From Ziziphus jujuba (lineage: Eukaryota > Streptophyta > Magnoliopsida > Rosales > Rhamnaceae), in contig NC_083380.1 in NCBI RefSeq assembly GCF_031755915.1, forward strand, positions 16,635,001-16,699,000: 64,000 nucleotides of DNA, written 5' to 3'. A program made the translations under genes and the position numbers. This document shows positions 11,729 through 25,103 of the stretch, piece after piece (the first letter of the stretch is position 1; each line of letters begins with the position of its first letter). The notes under the pieces are model-generated. The model made no database searches. It had not been told where the DNA came from and saw only the letters and a list, made by a program, of their open reading frames with translations.

Positions 11729-12644
11729 CACCATTAGAGGTCGATGGGTTTTTCTTATATTTGGATAATGGAAAAATAACTATTTCATTAACTTAAAAAA
11801 ATTAATCTGAGATTATAATTTAAGTTTGGAGTTTTTAAAAAAAATAACAATTGTTAAGAGCACATTCGGTTAGCAACCACCATTTTATCTGTACTATGCA
11901 ACACAGTTCAAGGACAGGATAGAATGGGAATAGCTGGAGAAGCCCCAAAAAGTGCTCCAAGAATTTAAAGTCGGAGTTTGATCCGATTCATCACTGTACA
12001 CATGTGCATAAAAACAAGTCTTATAGCTCTTTAATTACTTGATCTAAACGAAACATACATGAAGAGTTGGAAGAAGATATACGTGTGTGAGTTTTTTTTT
12101 TTTTTTTTTTAATTGTTTTATTTGAGTTTTTCTAATTTTTTTAAATGGAACGGTTTTCTTTTATGTACAAAGGTGTTTTTCTCTTCTCATTTTTTAAGTT
12201 TTACTACCTATTTTTTAAGTTTTACTACCTATTTTAAATTAAAAAAAGATAAATTGCAAGCAAAATACAACTAGAAGTTAAATTTCTTCAAAAACCTAAA
12301 ATACAATGGTGATCCTGCAAAAATTTTAAATTAGGTGGTATGTTATTATTATTATCCCTATATACATATATATATATATATATAACATAATTAACATTCT
12401 AGGATATATTTCCATCATATTGAAAAAAAAAAAAAAAAACATGCATAGTACTGGCAATTTATAATGATTTTCAGTTTCATGATTCTTTTTTTCTTTTTTT
12501 CTTTTTTTTAAGGATCCGCAGGTAAAATAAAGTCTGCCAATAGGATAATTATTTTAATTAAATATAAAAAAGATTATTGAGTGATTTGGACATCCCGATT
12601 AGAATGTCTTCCAGGTTAATTAAGCAATAAATTTTTCTCCCAAA

Positions 12645-12683
<39 letters not shown>

Positions 12684-14006
12684 TCCTATAACAGTAACAT
12701 TTTATGATGGATTTTTTTTTTTTCAAGTTATTGGTCAACTGAAGATTAATTTCACATAGACTAAGCTTTTTACCTAATCAAAATTAATTCTAGTGTTATC
12801 ATCAACACAATTAGGGCTATCCATAACTTATCCATATGTCATTTCTATCAACTCTTTCACCGATCCATTATACTTGTTTGCAGAAGTTGTGAGTTTGATT
12901 CCTGATAAATTCTATTTGAACCTTGATATAGGTTTGTGTTTATATCACTGTGAAAGAGGACGATAGAAACCGTGGAATAGATAGTTTATATCACTGTGAA
13001 AGAGACTAATATTTTTCTCCGCATAAAAAAAAAGTTAAAAAAATTTATTAATAACTTATTCACAAAAAAATATTCATTAATATTTTATTTATGGAGAAAA
13101 ATAAGATTTATTAATATTTTATTTACGGAGTAAAAAAAGATTTGTTAATATATATATTTTTTTTAACCTAATCAATATTTTTTTTATTTTTTTCATTTTT
13201 GGTAATGAACCTAATCAATATTTCTGTCTATCAATAAATTATAGCTTTATATTTTTGTTATTAACCCACAAAGTTCATCAAATTATAATCATTATCACCT
13301 TTTGTTAACAAATTAAACACACTGCATGAAAAATAATCTAATATGCATTAAAACAATAACAACAATTAATATTGGACAAATTAAGCGCATCCTCATTTCA
13401 AATACATTAAATCATGATTACTGCTCTCTGTCTTTTTCCAACATTTTAGATACCAACTGATGTGGCAATACATGAACAGTTGACGAATTAATATAATCCA
13501 ACCACATAGACAAGTGAACCTTCAATCAATTAAAAATACATCACATAGTCAGGTCAACCTTCAATCAACTAAATATATATCATATTTGTCATCTAAAAAA
13601 TTGGCAAACAAGTTTGGTGCCCTAATATGATTGCTAAATCATATGAGCTTAGAATTTCGATTATATTATTAATACATCATATACATATACAAATTCCATT
13701 GTAATTACTGTTCTGTAAAAGGCCAAAAAAAAAAAAAAAATTGAATGTCACAAAATTTATCAATTTGAGTATTAATACAAAACTGGCCACCAAACACAGA
13801 TGAAATGGTAGAGTAAGAAATAGCTAGATATAAGAGATTGCTTAAGAAACCTGTCAATAACTACAAAATGAAGTGGGTATGAAAGAGCAAACAAGATGTC
13901 AAAGAAATGAAGTTATATACATATATAACACGAAATTTACCCCCCAAACGAAAATTGAAAATGAAATATAAAAAATAAAAAAGGATCGTCACAACTGCCT
14001 TCACTT
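10907..14006. other. AT-rich intergenic region, repeats only
   Basis: Holds TA microsatellites (about 11099-11136, 11465-11478, 12366-12383, 12649-12676), poly-A/T tracts (11697-11726, 12092-12110) and a 23-bp tandem duplication at about 12190-12236. A SINE-like segment lies at 12820-13040. From about 13700 to 14006 is probably the 3'UTR and downstream flank of the minus-strand kinesin gene. No protein-coding gene is supported. Confidence 0.5.
12820..13040 (+). mobile_element. Possible degenerate SINE or short retroposed segment
   Basis: A B-box-like GTTTGATTCC (12893-12902) is followed by an imperfectly duplicated string containing GTTTATATCACTGTGAAAGA (about 12938 and 12984) and ends in an A-rich tail near 13025. 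This resembles a decayed tRNA-derived SINE, but no convincing A box or target duplication could be set, so the call is tentative. Confidence 0.3.
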
Positions 14007-17000
14007 CTACTGCCACCGTCTGGATGGCGGCTTTAAAGAATTAGCGCTGGAAGTTCTTTTCATGCCTGAAATCAACAACCATGGCACCAAATATTGCATG
14101 GTCAAAATGTTAGCAAAAGGGTACTAACACATGTTTGCCTGCTGAGAAGAAAAGGAATTTTATATGGAGAGTTGTAAAATTTAGGTAATACCTGATGAGA
14201 CGACCTTCGGTGAGCCCTTCGATGCTGATGCAGTAGTTGAGGCCGTTAGTCCAGGTCTCTGTGAGGGTCGAGAAATTTTTGATAAAGTCTTCTTAGTCCT
14301 GAATATGTAAGGAAAAATTATAATTAGGGTTTCTTGCTTGCATAAGACTTAAGCATGTAACAATGTTCGGTTTAAATCCCAATTGGGTCCATATCCAACT
14401 CCAAGGCATGACATATATTTCAATCACATCTAGAATAAATAGTATGCATGTATTATATACAGCAATTCTATGATGGCTGTCAATCCTCCACCATAATCTG
14501 GGTGTCAATTGATTATGTTGATTCTGCCAAATATGGTGGAATGTGAAGAAGAATTTTTTAGCACATCTGGTGGGATGTGTATCATGCACCATTATTTGGA
14601 CATGGACACCTATTATAGAAAAATTATATATATAAATATATCCATAAAACAGGTTGTCTAAATATTATAATGGGAGACAGACACCTATCATAGCAAAATT
14701 ATATATATATATATATCTGCAGGAATATTTTACAGTGTGATGTCGAACACGCTATGTTATCCGCCAACTCTTTGATTCATGGCCAGAATACCTTAAATCA
14801 AAGAACTTTCGGGCAACATAGCATGCCGTTGCCCATTAGAATATTTCCGTATATAAATGTAGGCAAGAGGAGAAAAAAATAAATACTATCGGGAACATAA
14901 GAAAATGATCACCTATCCAAGTTGTCTGATTTTGCACCATCATTCAAAATCACATTTTCGACAGAGCCATCGGTTTCTGTTCCGACAGAAATACCACTGT
15001 CAGAAAGGTCACTCAATCTCTCCTCATAATCACCATCTCCAAATCCTAATATCTCATCATCTGCATGAATATTCTGACCTATGTTGTCACCTCTGGCAAC
15101 TTTTGATTGGTGGATATCATCATTCTGGTTCTTTACGTCCTCTGAGGACTGCTGGGAATCAGCTTCAGAATGCTTATCACTACTGTATCCTGAAATCTCA
15201 GGATCAGAAGCTGATTTCTCTGTACGCCCTAAGCCTGTCCCGCCTGAAGGTTTCCGTCCTTGCTCAGGAGTTCCACCTACAGAATCTCTGCTTGGAGAGG
15301 AAGATCCATACCTTAATGAGCTTGTCACACGTTTCTCACCACCATCTACTCCAGGATACACGTTTTTCAGATCTTTAAGCAACTGCAACCTCTCAATCTC
15401 CTCGTCCTTTTTGGCAATAGTGTTTTTAAGAAGAGCCACCTGAAGCAAGAATACTTTGGAAATCAATAATTTGGACTACATTTTTCAAACAAGCTATAGA
15501 TCAGTCAAAAGGGAAGTTCAAGAACTAATTTTAAAAATGATGGATGCTAATTGTTTTACAAAATATCTGGCTTCCTAAGCAAATCATGAATAAAAGAGAT
15601 TCATTTGCGTGTTATTCATATTTTTGTTTTCCGGTGCAATCTGCAAGTAAAAGAGGTACTAAATAGATATAAGAAAAACCTGCTCCATTAATTCCCTAAC
15701 ATCCCTTCCCTCTTTGCTGCTTCGTGCCGCACCAAGCTCAACTCCAGATACCCTTTCAGCAAACTTCAAGGTACTTAAACTTTCCGAAAATGAAATTGCA
15801 TCGGGATTAAGTTGCACAAACATAAGTGTTTTTGCTTGTCCACCTATCATACAAAAACCAGAAAGTAATATCTGAGGTAAAGAAAACCATAAAATTTTTC
15901 AAGCCACATAAACAAATCTCGTACGAACTATGAAGCAATTCAAGACAGGTTGTGCCTATAAAGAGAAAAAAAGAGAGCATCAAGTAGTACCCAAAGAGCT
16001 TTGGAGGACTTGAGTAAGCTTGCTATTTCGATATGGTACATGAGGGCTCTTCTGTGAAAGAGCAAAAATGACATCTCCAAGAGCAGATAGTGATTTGTTT
16101 ATATGTTGTGCTTCCTTAAGTCTATCTCCAACTACTTCTGATCGATCTACCCTTTCACTTCCCGCAAGGTCTACAAGATGAAGATTACCAATCAAAGCAA
16201 CACCCCTCTTCAAATCCGTCCCGCGGACATGAATGGTGACAACACTGTAAAGACATGCCTAGATGAATTAAAATCACAACTCAAATCGGAAATTTATAAT
16301 AAGGCGATACAATTCATCTTCAGATTAGTACACAAACCTATGTGAGCGGCTGCTTCTTTCATTAAGGGCTGTGGCACCAACAGCTCTGTTCTTTAATCCA
16401 GTATCCATTAATTCTATAACATCTGAGGTTGATTTAACAGGGAGCATAGTAGCATCAGGTACAGCTAGTCCATTGGGTTGAGAGTGTGTCAAAATCCCAA
16501 GTGTGTGCAAATCAAGGGAAACAAAGGATACTACCAAAAAGAGAAAATACAGAAGCAAAAACGATGCTAGAAGCTCAAAATTGTCACCAAATTATAAAGT
16601 GTTTTTTTTTTTTTTTTTTCACATTTTATTGAAGCAGCATATATAGGTAATAAAAAAAGGATATTTCTTTTGAGAATCACTTGATAGCAGATCCCTCACT
16701 TGCTCATTATATATTTCAACCATTTGAACCCCAATTTCATAAGAAATGGAGCTTCCTCTCTTCTGAGAGATGAAAAAAAGGTCATTTAAAGCTCGATAAT
16801 TGACCCCCCACTTCTCTTCAGTGGCTGCATTTGGACCAGTCTGAGAGAAAAATAGGAAAGTAAATTTTGTTTTAACAAACCAGTCCATTTCCTTTTTCAG
16901 GATGAAATTTAAAGTAATGATTATTGAGATAAAAAAGAATATCTCTACCATTGTATAGGTTTTCCCTGAACCTGTTTGACCATAAGCAAATATGCATACA

Positions 17001-20000
17001 TTATATCCATCAAGAACAGATTGTATCAGTGGCTGCGTGTCAGAATATACCTCGGCTGCCACAATTAAAGATCATTTGAGTAAGGCATAAAAAAATGTTC
17101 ATGGTAAGAAAATCATATTCACGATAATTAACAGTATCTACATAGGAACTACTTCACAAAAAGTAAACACAAATTGATCTACTAAATCCATATAACATAT
17201 AGAAAATCCAAAACATATAGAAGAAAACCTTGAGTTGCAGCTGGACCATAGACCTTATTAAATTTAAACAATCGATTGCCCTCTTTCCCTTGCTTGGTCG
17301 GATTTGCAATTACCAACTCCCCATTTTCACCGATATAATCTACGATTGTTCGTCTCTCTCTTTGACCAGGAAAAAATGGCCTTATCCGGCAATAGACTCT
17401 AATGTTTCCTATGCAGGAAAATTAAGATGTGAATTCAAATACTTCAAAAATATACAACAAAGGAAAACTAATTAAGGAGTGGCACCTTTTAATTCCTGAA
17501 TTTCATTAAATAGTTTCCGGTTTTCCGCTAGAAGCACATGATAATTCTCAGCTGCATTTGCTAACGCTTGAAATTTCATTCCTGAACAAAGGTAAAGCTG
17601 CAACCCATGAGAACCTAACAGCACAAACTGCATGACCAAAGTGACAAGTTCCAGTAACAATTGCTACCTAAGCGGTTAAAATCATCAGTGTAAATCCTGT
17701 TTGCTTTCAGGATTTCTTGCTTAATGGCCTCAGAAGAGAACCTGAACTCCTGAATGTTCCAAAATTTCTTAAGTTTAGTTGGAAGAAATGATTTAAAAAT
17801 CAGAACAGTAAAGAGAAAACAAAATGAAAGGCACACCTGCAGAGCACCCAATTGGAAATCCAAACAGCTTTGGCAGCTCTGCTCTTTCTTATTCCACCTA
17901 TGGAATTTCAACTCTGAAGATGCCTCTAGCTCTTTCACCTTATTCCTTGATTCTGCCAAGAAGTGCTCAAGTTCTTTTAGCCTTTCCTCAACCTCCGCTT
18001 TCGCACTTCTGTCTTTGTTTTCCATCTCTAAGTAACGCATTTCATATGTCTTTTCGGTTGTTTCCAATTCTTTTAACCTTTTTTCAACCTCCCCTCTAGC
18101 ACTTTTAGCTTTGTTTTCCATCTCTAAGTAACTCATTTCATACATCTTTTTGGTTGTTTCCAATTCCTTTAATAACCTTTGTTCAACCTCCTCTTTAGCA
18201 CTTCTAAGTTTGTTTTCCATCTCTAAGTAACGCATTTCATACATCTGTTTGGTTGTCTCCAATTCCTCTAGTAACCTTTGTTCAACCTCTCCTTTAGAAC
18301 TTTTAGCTTGGTTTTCCATCTCTAAGAAACGCATTTCATACGTCTTTTTGGTTGTTTCCAATTCCTTTACCCTTTCTTCAACCTCCATTTTAGCACTTTT
18401 AGCTTTGTTTTCCATCTCCAAGTAACGCAGCTCATATGCCTTTTTGTTTATTTCCAACTCTTGCTTCAATGCCGAAATTTCTAGAGTGCTTTGATCCTTC
18501 TCTTTCATCAACCTGATGACATCCTCATCCTCTGTTTTCTTCTTTTCTTCCAAATTAGCCTTCTCATTCTGCCATGAGAAGAAATTCCTACTAAAAAAAC
18601 CAAATTTTCACAAGTAAAATATGCATATTCTTTTTCCTTTACTGCTCAAAGTCACAATGACTGGAGCAATTCTTTGAACTCCTTGATATAAATGGCAGTG
18701 ACCAGTAAATAGACACTTGGAATTTAAGCAAGAATGCGAAGAAGTTTGTAAGTAACAACAAACAAACTCAACATGATAGCATCACAAAACAGGACATAAG
18801 ATATTCATGGGTTCAAAAAATGAATGTGTTCTGCATTTGCTCCGAGCAATACCTTCATTTGCTGTAGCCGGTCCATAACTATCTGTAATGAAAATTTTCA
18901 TTTAACAAGTAGCGTTACCAGAGTAAAAATATATATGAAGACATAAGGCCTTCCACTGCTAATCTGTTGACTGAAATTAATTATTATACCTCACTTTCTT
19001 CACTAGTCCCAGATGCAAGGGCTCCAAGTACTCTTATTCTAGATTGATATTTCTCTTCACGAGCCTTGAAAAGATTGTTTTGCTGGATACAGACCATACA
19101 AATAAAAAGTTAATAAATCGCATCGTAGAAGAATGAGAAAGACTATCAAAATTTACAGTTTCATGAATATATTACAGTTCTCAAGTGTTCTGCTTGAGCT
19201 GATATACGCCGCTCAATCTCCTGCACCACTTTTCTCAACAAACATGCCACACGCTGAGCAACAAATGTAACATCAGAGAAGATAAACCCTTGAATATATG
19301 TACCTACAATTAAAACTTGCATATGTACATCCAACTATATGTTTAAAAACATGTTAATAATTTACTTTTACATGCTTTCCGGTAACTTACATGAGGTATT
19401 TCACCATTATTTCTGTCAACACTTTCATCCAGTATTCCATTCACAACACTCAAAAGTGATTGAGTTGGAGCATTCTGCAACAAGAGATGCTGAAATGCAT
19501 TAAAGATGCATCAAATCTAAAAGATCAAAGAAAGAAACCTGATCAATTATCAAAGGAACATTGACAAGAAACTTACATCTAAACTGTTAGATTTCATCAT
19601 CTCTGAAAGTTTTGCAGCAGGAAGATCTGCATAGCGTCCTTGCCTTAGTTGAAAAACCTCATGGAACTTGTGCCCAACATGATGCATTGCTGCAGCTGAT
19701 GGCTCTGTGGAAGAGAAAATTGCATAAACATCATCAAGAAGGAAAGTCTTCAATTTCCCTCAAACCTTGATGAAGGTGGGATTAACTCCCAGGTCTCTGG
19801 TTTGACAGCCAAGAGCCTTTACCATTCTTAGTTGCATCCATACCTGACATTATGGGACTTCGAAGTGGACGCTGAAATTTTGACTCAGACAAAACCTTGC
19901 GCCTCTCTTCTCCAGTTAATGGAGAATAATGGCCACGGGGAGATGCATCACCATGCGGACTTTCAGATTTATCAATTGAATAGGTTAAAGAATTGTTATC

Positions 20001-20952
20001 TCCAGTAACACTTGAAGTGAATTGTGATTTAAGTGTTAAAAGGCGGTCTATAACAGTCTTCATAGATCCCTGCAAGTCATAAACCTGTTATAGTACATAT
20101 ACCAACCTCGGTGGTGATTTAACAAACTCAACAATGAGAGAGAGATTAAGAGAATGACATCGTATAGCATAGACTGATTAATGATGGATAACACAATGCA
20201 ATATACAACAAACTTTTTTTTTTTTTTTTTTTTGGGATAGAAAGCAATAAATAACAAACTTCCTCATACATAACATATTTATATATGCTCATTACCTAGA
20301 ACTGCATGCATCTCAAAAGGAAAGGACATGTCTAATTGCATGCGATACCTTCTCTAGGTCTGACTGTTCAAACTTGGGCATCTGCAATTCATCCATTGCT
20401 TCCAAAAACCTTGTAACATATTCTGAGCCGGACATTGATGAATGGTCAAAATCACCTACCTAGAAGAGAAATTGCATATTAGAAAATTCAGCCTAACACC
20501 CAACCAGAAATTAACTGTACAACTCAGTTAGAAAAGAATCGGACAAACAAAAGGGTAAAAGTATTTCAAGTTTTAGCAACCTCATTCACAGAACCAGGTT
20601 TAAGATTGTTCAATAGTCGACATAAAATGGGACCACCAGTCAAGCATGCTCTCAAGTCCTCATCTGAAGCATTTGTTGGTAATTTTAGATTAGGAACTGT
20701 ACTATTTAACCACTCAACCAAAATTCTTCGTTGCTTTCCTGGAGAGATTTGGAAATGGATATTTGCCAAGACTGTGTTAGACATGCAATAGTAAAGTGAC
20801 AAGTGAGAATAAATGGAGGAAACTAGCATTCTTTTACCTGCTACTTCACCATTATTATGCATTGTTTGCTCAGAAATATCCCCATTACCAGCCATCTTTG
20901 AGTTGTCAAGTCTACTATATTCATTTTTGTCGTTAGTTGATGAGGACTTCAT
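14007..20952 (-). CDS. KIN-14: Kinesin-14 with N-terminal calponin-homology domain (KIN-14, KCH type), complete
   Basis: Twenty-one coding exons: 20952-20838, 20738-20581, 20459-20349, 20069-19844, 19704-19577, 19474-19391, 19253-19176, 19082-18990, 18882-18853, 18568-17837, 17749-17668, 17581-17486, 17408-17229, 17055-16949, 16840-16665, 16502-16338, 16244-15991, 15843-15680, 15439-14913, 14298-14192, 14065-14007. They join in frame without a stop to 3672 nt (1223 aa). Domains: CH domain about 39-145 (actin binding); [14 protein letters not shown] region; coiled-coil stalk about 290-640 with a five-fold repeat; kinesin-14 neck [11 protein letters not shown] at about 645; motor with P-loop GQTGSGKT, switch I NERSSRSH, switch II DLAGSE and YRNSKLT; 230-residue Ser-rich tail. 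Plant KCH kinesins are minus-end-directed motors that link microtubules to actin. Nineteen introns are GT-AG and one is AT-AC. The closest Arabidopsis relatives appear to be AT1G63640/AT5G41310, judged from memory of the HEVF region. All motor signature residues seen are intact. Confidence 0.95.
16503..16664 (-). other. U12-type AT-AC intron in the kinesin motor domain
   Basis: This 162-nt intron of the kinesin-14 starts ATATCCTTTT, a perfect U12 5' splice site, and ends CACAC. A branch-site match TCCCTTGAT (8 of 9 to TTCCTTRAY) places the branch A about 9 nt from the 3' end. No GT donor lies near the required position. Splicing at these sites rebuilds SQKK-LGI, the family sequence between the RDLLSSD and HSQPNGL blocks, in the correct phase (2). 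I conclude that the minor spliceosome removes it. Confidence 0.87.
17960..18445 (-). repeat. Five tandem 32/33-residue repeats in the kinesin stalk
   Basis: Within exon 10, residues about 383-544 form five consecutive units of pattern [32 protein letters not shown], with lengths 32, 33, 33, 32 and 32. Units 2 and 3 carry one extra Leu. The DNA copies are clearly related (TCCATCTCTAAGTAACGCAT recurs). Related kinesins usually have only one or two such units at this place, so this is an in-frame expansion of the coiled coil. Confidence 0.9.
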
Positions 20953-20985
20953 GATCAGCTACTTCCAAGGAGCTTAACCTTCAAA

Positions 20986-23334
20986 GCTAAATAGAAAAAA
21001 AAAAAAAAAAAAAAAAAAAACAGTAAAAGAAAAATCCTTGTGCATTAAAACAGCAGTTAAGATAAAAAGCACATAATTATTGTAATGTCACTATCAAGAA
21101 TCATCCATAACATGAACAAATAATCTGCTAATAGAAATCAAAATAAAACAGATTAGTTTGGATCATGTCTTCAACAGTTCCGGTCATGCCAAATTGACAC
21201 AATAAGAGCACATTGCAGAACCAATGCCATGTGTTTAACTTGAATAGTGATGCTTGAACTATATAACAAAGTGACAGCAGTTTAAATATTTGACATTCAA
21301 CTTAGAAGTTAAATAAGTATTCCAACAAATAAAAGGAACATAAAACATTGAACTATCTTTGAACTTATACTTTAACTAAAAAACATCACATAGCACAAAG
21401 AGTAATACATAATTAAATATAAAAGTTTGCACAATTGGAATCACATTTTCAAGCCATTTCCCTCAGAAAGAAAGGTCTACGCAGTCTAGTTGACTTTGAG
21501 GAATATGTAGAACATTGGAACCTACATCCTGTTCCCCAAAAAAAATCCCATTTAATCCTGTTTTTACCATATGTTAATTTCAGCTTCATGCTAAGCAACC
21601 AGCAACTGTAATTTCCAATCCAAAAGAAGAAAATAATCCACTTTCAAAATTGGGATATCTAGCCGTGTTTCAAGGAAAACAAGTAACAATTTTAGGCAGC
21701 CTAGCAAGAAAAACAAACTAACTGCTTTAGGTAGTAGAAAAGTCAAGTTTTCATTCTTTAAACTGTGAAGGATCAAAGAATAAGGGTTTTCGCTTGAAAA
21801 TTCAATGATAGTTCTATAATAATTTTTGTAAACTGCATCGCTTGTATCAAAATCAAAACATAGAAAAAGAATCCAAGATTTCAAAATATCAGATTCCAAC
21901 TTCAGTTACCATCTTTGGCAGTAGAACATAGTAATACAAGAATGTAGATGGCAAGATTTTACAATAATAGGAGCTGGTACATCAGTATGGGAAAGTATAT
22001 GTTAGCAACCTCTACCTTGTACAAAATAATATTGTCATCTAAAATCAAGTATTAAATTTTTCTTCAAGAAAGTTGATATTTGCTGTAATAAATTGAGCTT
22101 CTCACAAGTCAATTGTCCACAAGAACAGGGTAACTTCCCTTATTTGGTACGGAGAATAAAAATGAAATTATAATTGGAAATTTATAAGACTGGTATGCAA
22201 GCAGCTATACTTTGTATAAAATATTGGGTAACTTGAAAATAACTTGTCAATATTCTAAGTGTAACCAGAATGTGGGTGCTAAAGATCAGAGAAGTGGAAA
22301 TACAAGGAATACCAGAGGCCAAGAATGGTTCCAAACAATACAATTACATATCCTACAAGTTTTCAGGCTATCAGTGTTCTTGTATTCATTTAGAAAGACC
22401 GTTTGAAGGTAACATAGAGCAGTTTACAACAGTTCCAACTGAATTAAGCTAGAAAACAGTACACTAGTGATACTGCTCTCTAGGTAATGGAACTAAAATA
22501 AATACAAACACTCTAGTTTAAGAAAAAAAAATTTTAATTCCTAATTTCATGAATTGGCAAATTATGATTTCCAACGCCATCAAAATGATGCCACAGACCA
22601 ATCTTCTTCCAATAGCATTTAAACAAATATAATATTAGTCTAAATTAAACATTTCAATTACTTCAATATTCCGCATGACCGTGAACTTAAAATTGAAAAA
22701 TTTGCTAAACCTTTAATGGCTGACAGAGAGCAACTTTATTAACTCAAGGTTTGAAAGTGATGATGGCTATTAATTAACTAAGCTGAAGAATTATTGAAGA
22801 TATAAAGACCTCAAAATCCAATTAATTTTCAACCAGTAGAATTGTATATCTACAAACATATCAATGAAAAAGTGAAAAATACCCAGAACCTTCAAAAGGA
22901 TCAAAAACCCAGAAAAGACGACATAAAGTGTCGTTGGGACAGCAAAACAGAAACTTCCAAATTTCAAGATTGTGTACCAAATTCAAGGAACAGCTAAAAC
23001 CCTGATAAGGATAAGCAACAGTCGTACAAAAACTTTGCTACCTATTATTATAAGACTTATCAATGCAAAATCCAAGACAAACACAAAAAAATGAAGACAA
23101 AATCAAACTAAAAGAAACGACAAACTTGGTAGAGCTAAGAAAGAAAAAATACCAAGGTAACCAAACCATGATCACAATATCACTATCACAATGCAGACTA
23201 ATCCATAAACAAAACAAAAACAATGTCCTTGAAAAAAATGAAGACGCAAATCAAGCCAAGACGCTGGAAACAAAACCCAAAACAAAGAAAATGTAATTAA
23301 TAATAATAAATAATAAAAACAAACAAATGCCAAC
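20986..23334 (-). other. Probable large 5'UTR intron of the kinesin gene
   Basis: Upstream of the ATG at 20952 the minus strand has a good acceptor, a poly-T tract then CTATTTAG/C, ending at 20987. A plausible donor CAG/GTTGGC lies at 23335/23334. The interval of about 2.3 kb shows no domain-bearing open frame, only AT-rich sequence and an A/T run at 20995-21020. The intron is inferred from splice-site matches only. Confidence 0.45.
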
Positions 23335-23710
23335 CTGAATATAGACCAGAAAGAGACATCAAGCTATGCACATCGATGAAATTCAAACAGAGATTTGTCA
23401 CGTACAAAAGAAAAAAAAAAAAAAAAAACAAAACAAAAACAAACAAACATATAGCAACCAAAGAAAGGTTTATTATTTATTTTTTAATTTTCAAAACATT
23501 TGGATTTTTCATCTTATTTTGGTGTTTGGGTCTTCTACGAAAGGAAAAACGAAGACCCATCCTTGAAAATAGGAGTGTAACACTCTGCACGTCTCAATTA
23601 ATTTTTTATTTTTTTTGTGGGTCCTTGACACGTGTCATGAACCCGACGGTGGCGGTCCTTCTGGTATATGGGTACTTTTTCCTTAGGGGGGTCGGACAAT
23701 GAAAGGTTGA
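23335..23710 (-). promoter_or_regulatory. Probable 5' leader and promoter of the kinesin gene, with palindromic ACGT element
   Basis: On the minus strand this holds the candidate first noncoding exon of the kinesin gene and upstream promoter-like sequence. A perfect 12-bp palindrome TGACACGTGTCA (23626-23637) contains the CACGTG core bound by bZIP and bHLH factors. The transcription start cannot be fixed from sequence alone. Confidence 0.4.
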
Positions 23711-24930
23711 AAGAGAGTTTTGGTCTTTCATGGCGCAAACATTACAGAAAAAAATAATAATAATAAATAAATTAATAAAAAGCCATGAAAATAGGGTGGT
23801 TTAAGAAGTACTTAGATTTTGATTTGAACAAAGAAAAGCTGCTTATAATTATGATTTCATTGATGATCTTCAATCTTACTAACAGCTATCTGTATCAACT
23901 TTTCTTCTTCTTCTTGTCAATTTAAGAGAAAATCATTTATATCCAAGAATGAAAGACAAACCCAATTAGATTCTTCTAAAATGGTTTTTACTTTTTTGGT
24001 AATTATTTTATCATGCTCTTTTTTTTTCTTCTGTTTTTTTTTTTCGGTTCGACTATATGTATGGCCATGTACAGCTTTGAAGTGGACAGTATCCACATAA
24101 AGTGGCATCTAAAGTCAACCACCATCCCCACCCAAACACAAAAAAAAAAAATAAATAAATAAAAAATAAAGGGATGGTATCCATAAATATAGCTGCTGTC
24201 TTTTTATTTCTAGGCATATAATAAATTGGGATTGTGGGATTTTTTTGCACTAAGATTGATTGAACCAATATCTAAAAGTTAACTCCAAGTACAATAGTTA
24301 TTGTCGTTTGGCTATCATGTACTCGTGAAAAATAACAAGCTTGAAATTGCATGTTTGAAATCCATGTGAAATCCTTTTTTGAATAATTTTTATAGTAATA
24401 ACTAATATAGGATTATTTGAACTTAGGGCATTACATGTGAAAAAGTGTAAACATTACCGTTAAATTGTTTTAACAAAAGTGACAGAGATGATACAAATAC
24501 TAAATTATTTCGTAATTTATGAGGTAAAATGATAGATTTAAAAAATATAACATAAATTAAATATAAATAAAAATTTTTTGAAATGATATATGAAATTCAA
24601 TACAAATCAATAAATTGATATCATATCATTTACTATATTAAATGGTAAATGTTCTGATATCCATAATATTACTATAATGTTACATGTTTGGATGTGTTAT
24701 TAAAATTTGCTTTTGAAAATTATTTTTGGAATTTGAAAGAAAAGTATATAAATTAATAAAGGTATACATTGATTTAAGCAAGAGTGGACAATCAACGAAT
24801 TGGTACAATTTTTATTATTTATTTATTTATTTTTACAAAAATTGATCTCATTTCTGAATAAGACGAAGGAGTAGCAATTTCCAATTTCCATGTTTGTTAT
24901 GTTTCCTATTATTAGAAATATAGATTATTT

Positions 24931-25103
24931 AAGAATAATGTTAGAGGTATCAACTAATCTATCAAAAAATTCATTAAGTCCTAATATATCAAAAAAAATC
25001 ATCAAGTCATAAGTATCATTATATTACTAACTTATATATAATTACATTGTTATTGTACAACATTATTTTGATAGACTAGTTTGTACATCAAGCATTATTT
25101 TTC
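24931..25103. mobile_element. Small inverted-repeat element (MITE)
   Basis: The left end (AAGAATAATGTTAGAGGTAT...) matches the reverse complement of the right end (AAAAATAATGCTTGATGTAC...) over about 35 bp, including CTAATCTATCAAAA against CTAGTCTATCAAAA. The whole element is about 170 bp and non-coding. No clear target duplication could be set. Confidence 0.6.

Noticed and set aside
14905..15443. Plus-strand frames of 120-157 codons opposite kinesin exon 19
   Set aside because: Antisense shadows of a long coding exon with no domain of their own.
16520..16540. A second U12-like 5' splice string (GTATCCTTT) near the 3' end of the AT-AC intron
   Set aside because: Using it would add intron sequence with no match to the kinesin motor. 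The ATATCCTTT site at 16664 alone restores the conserved protein.
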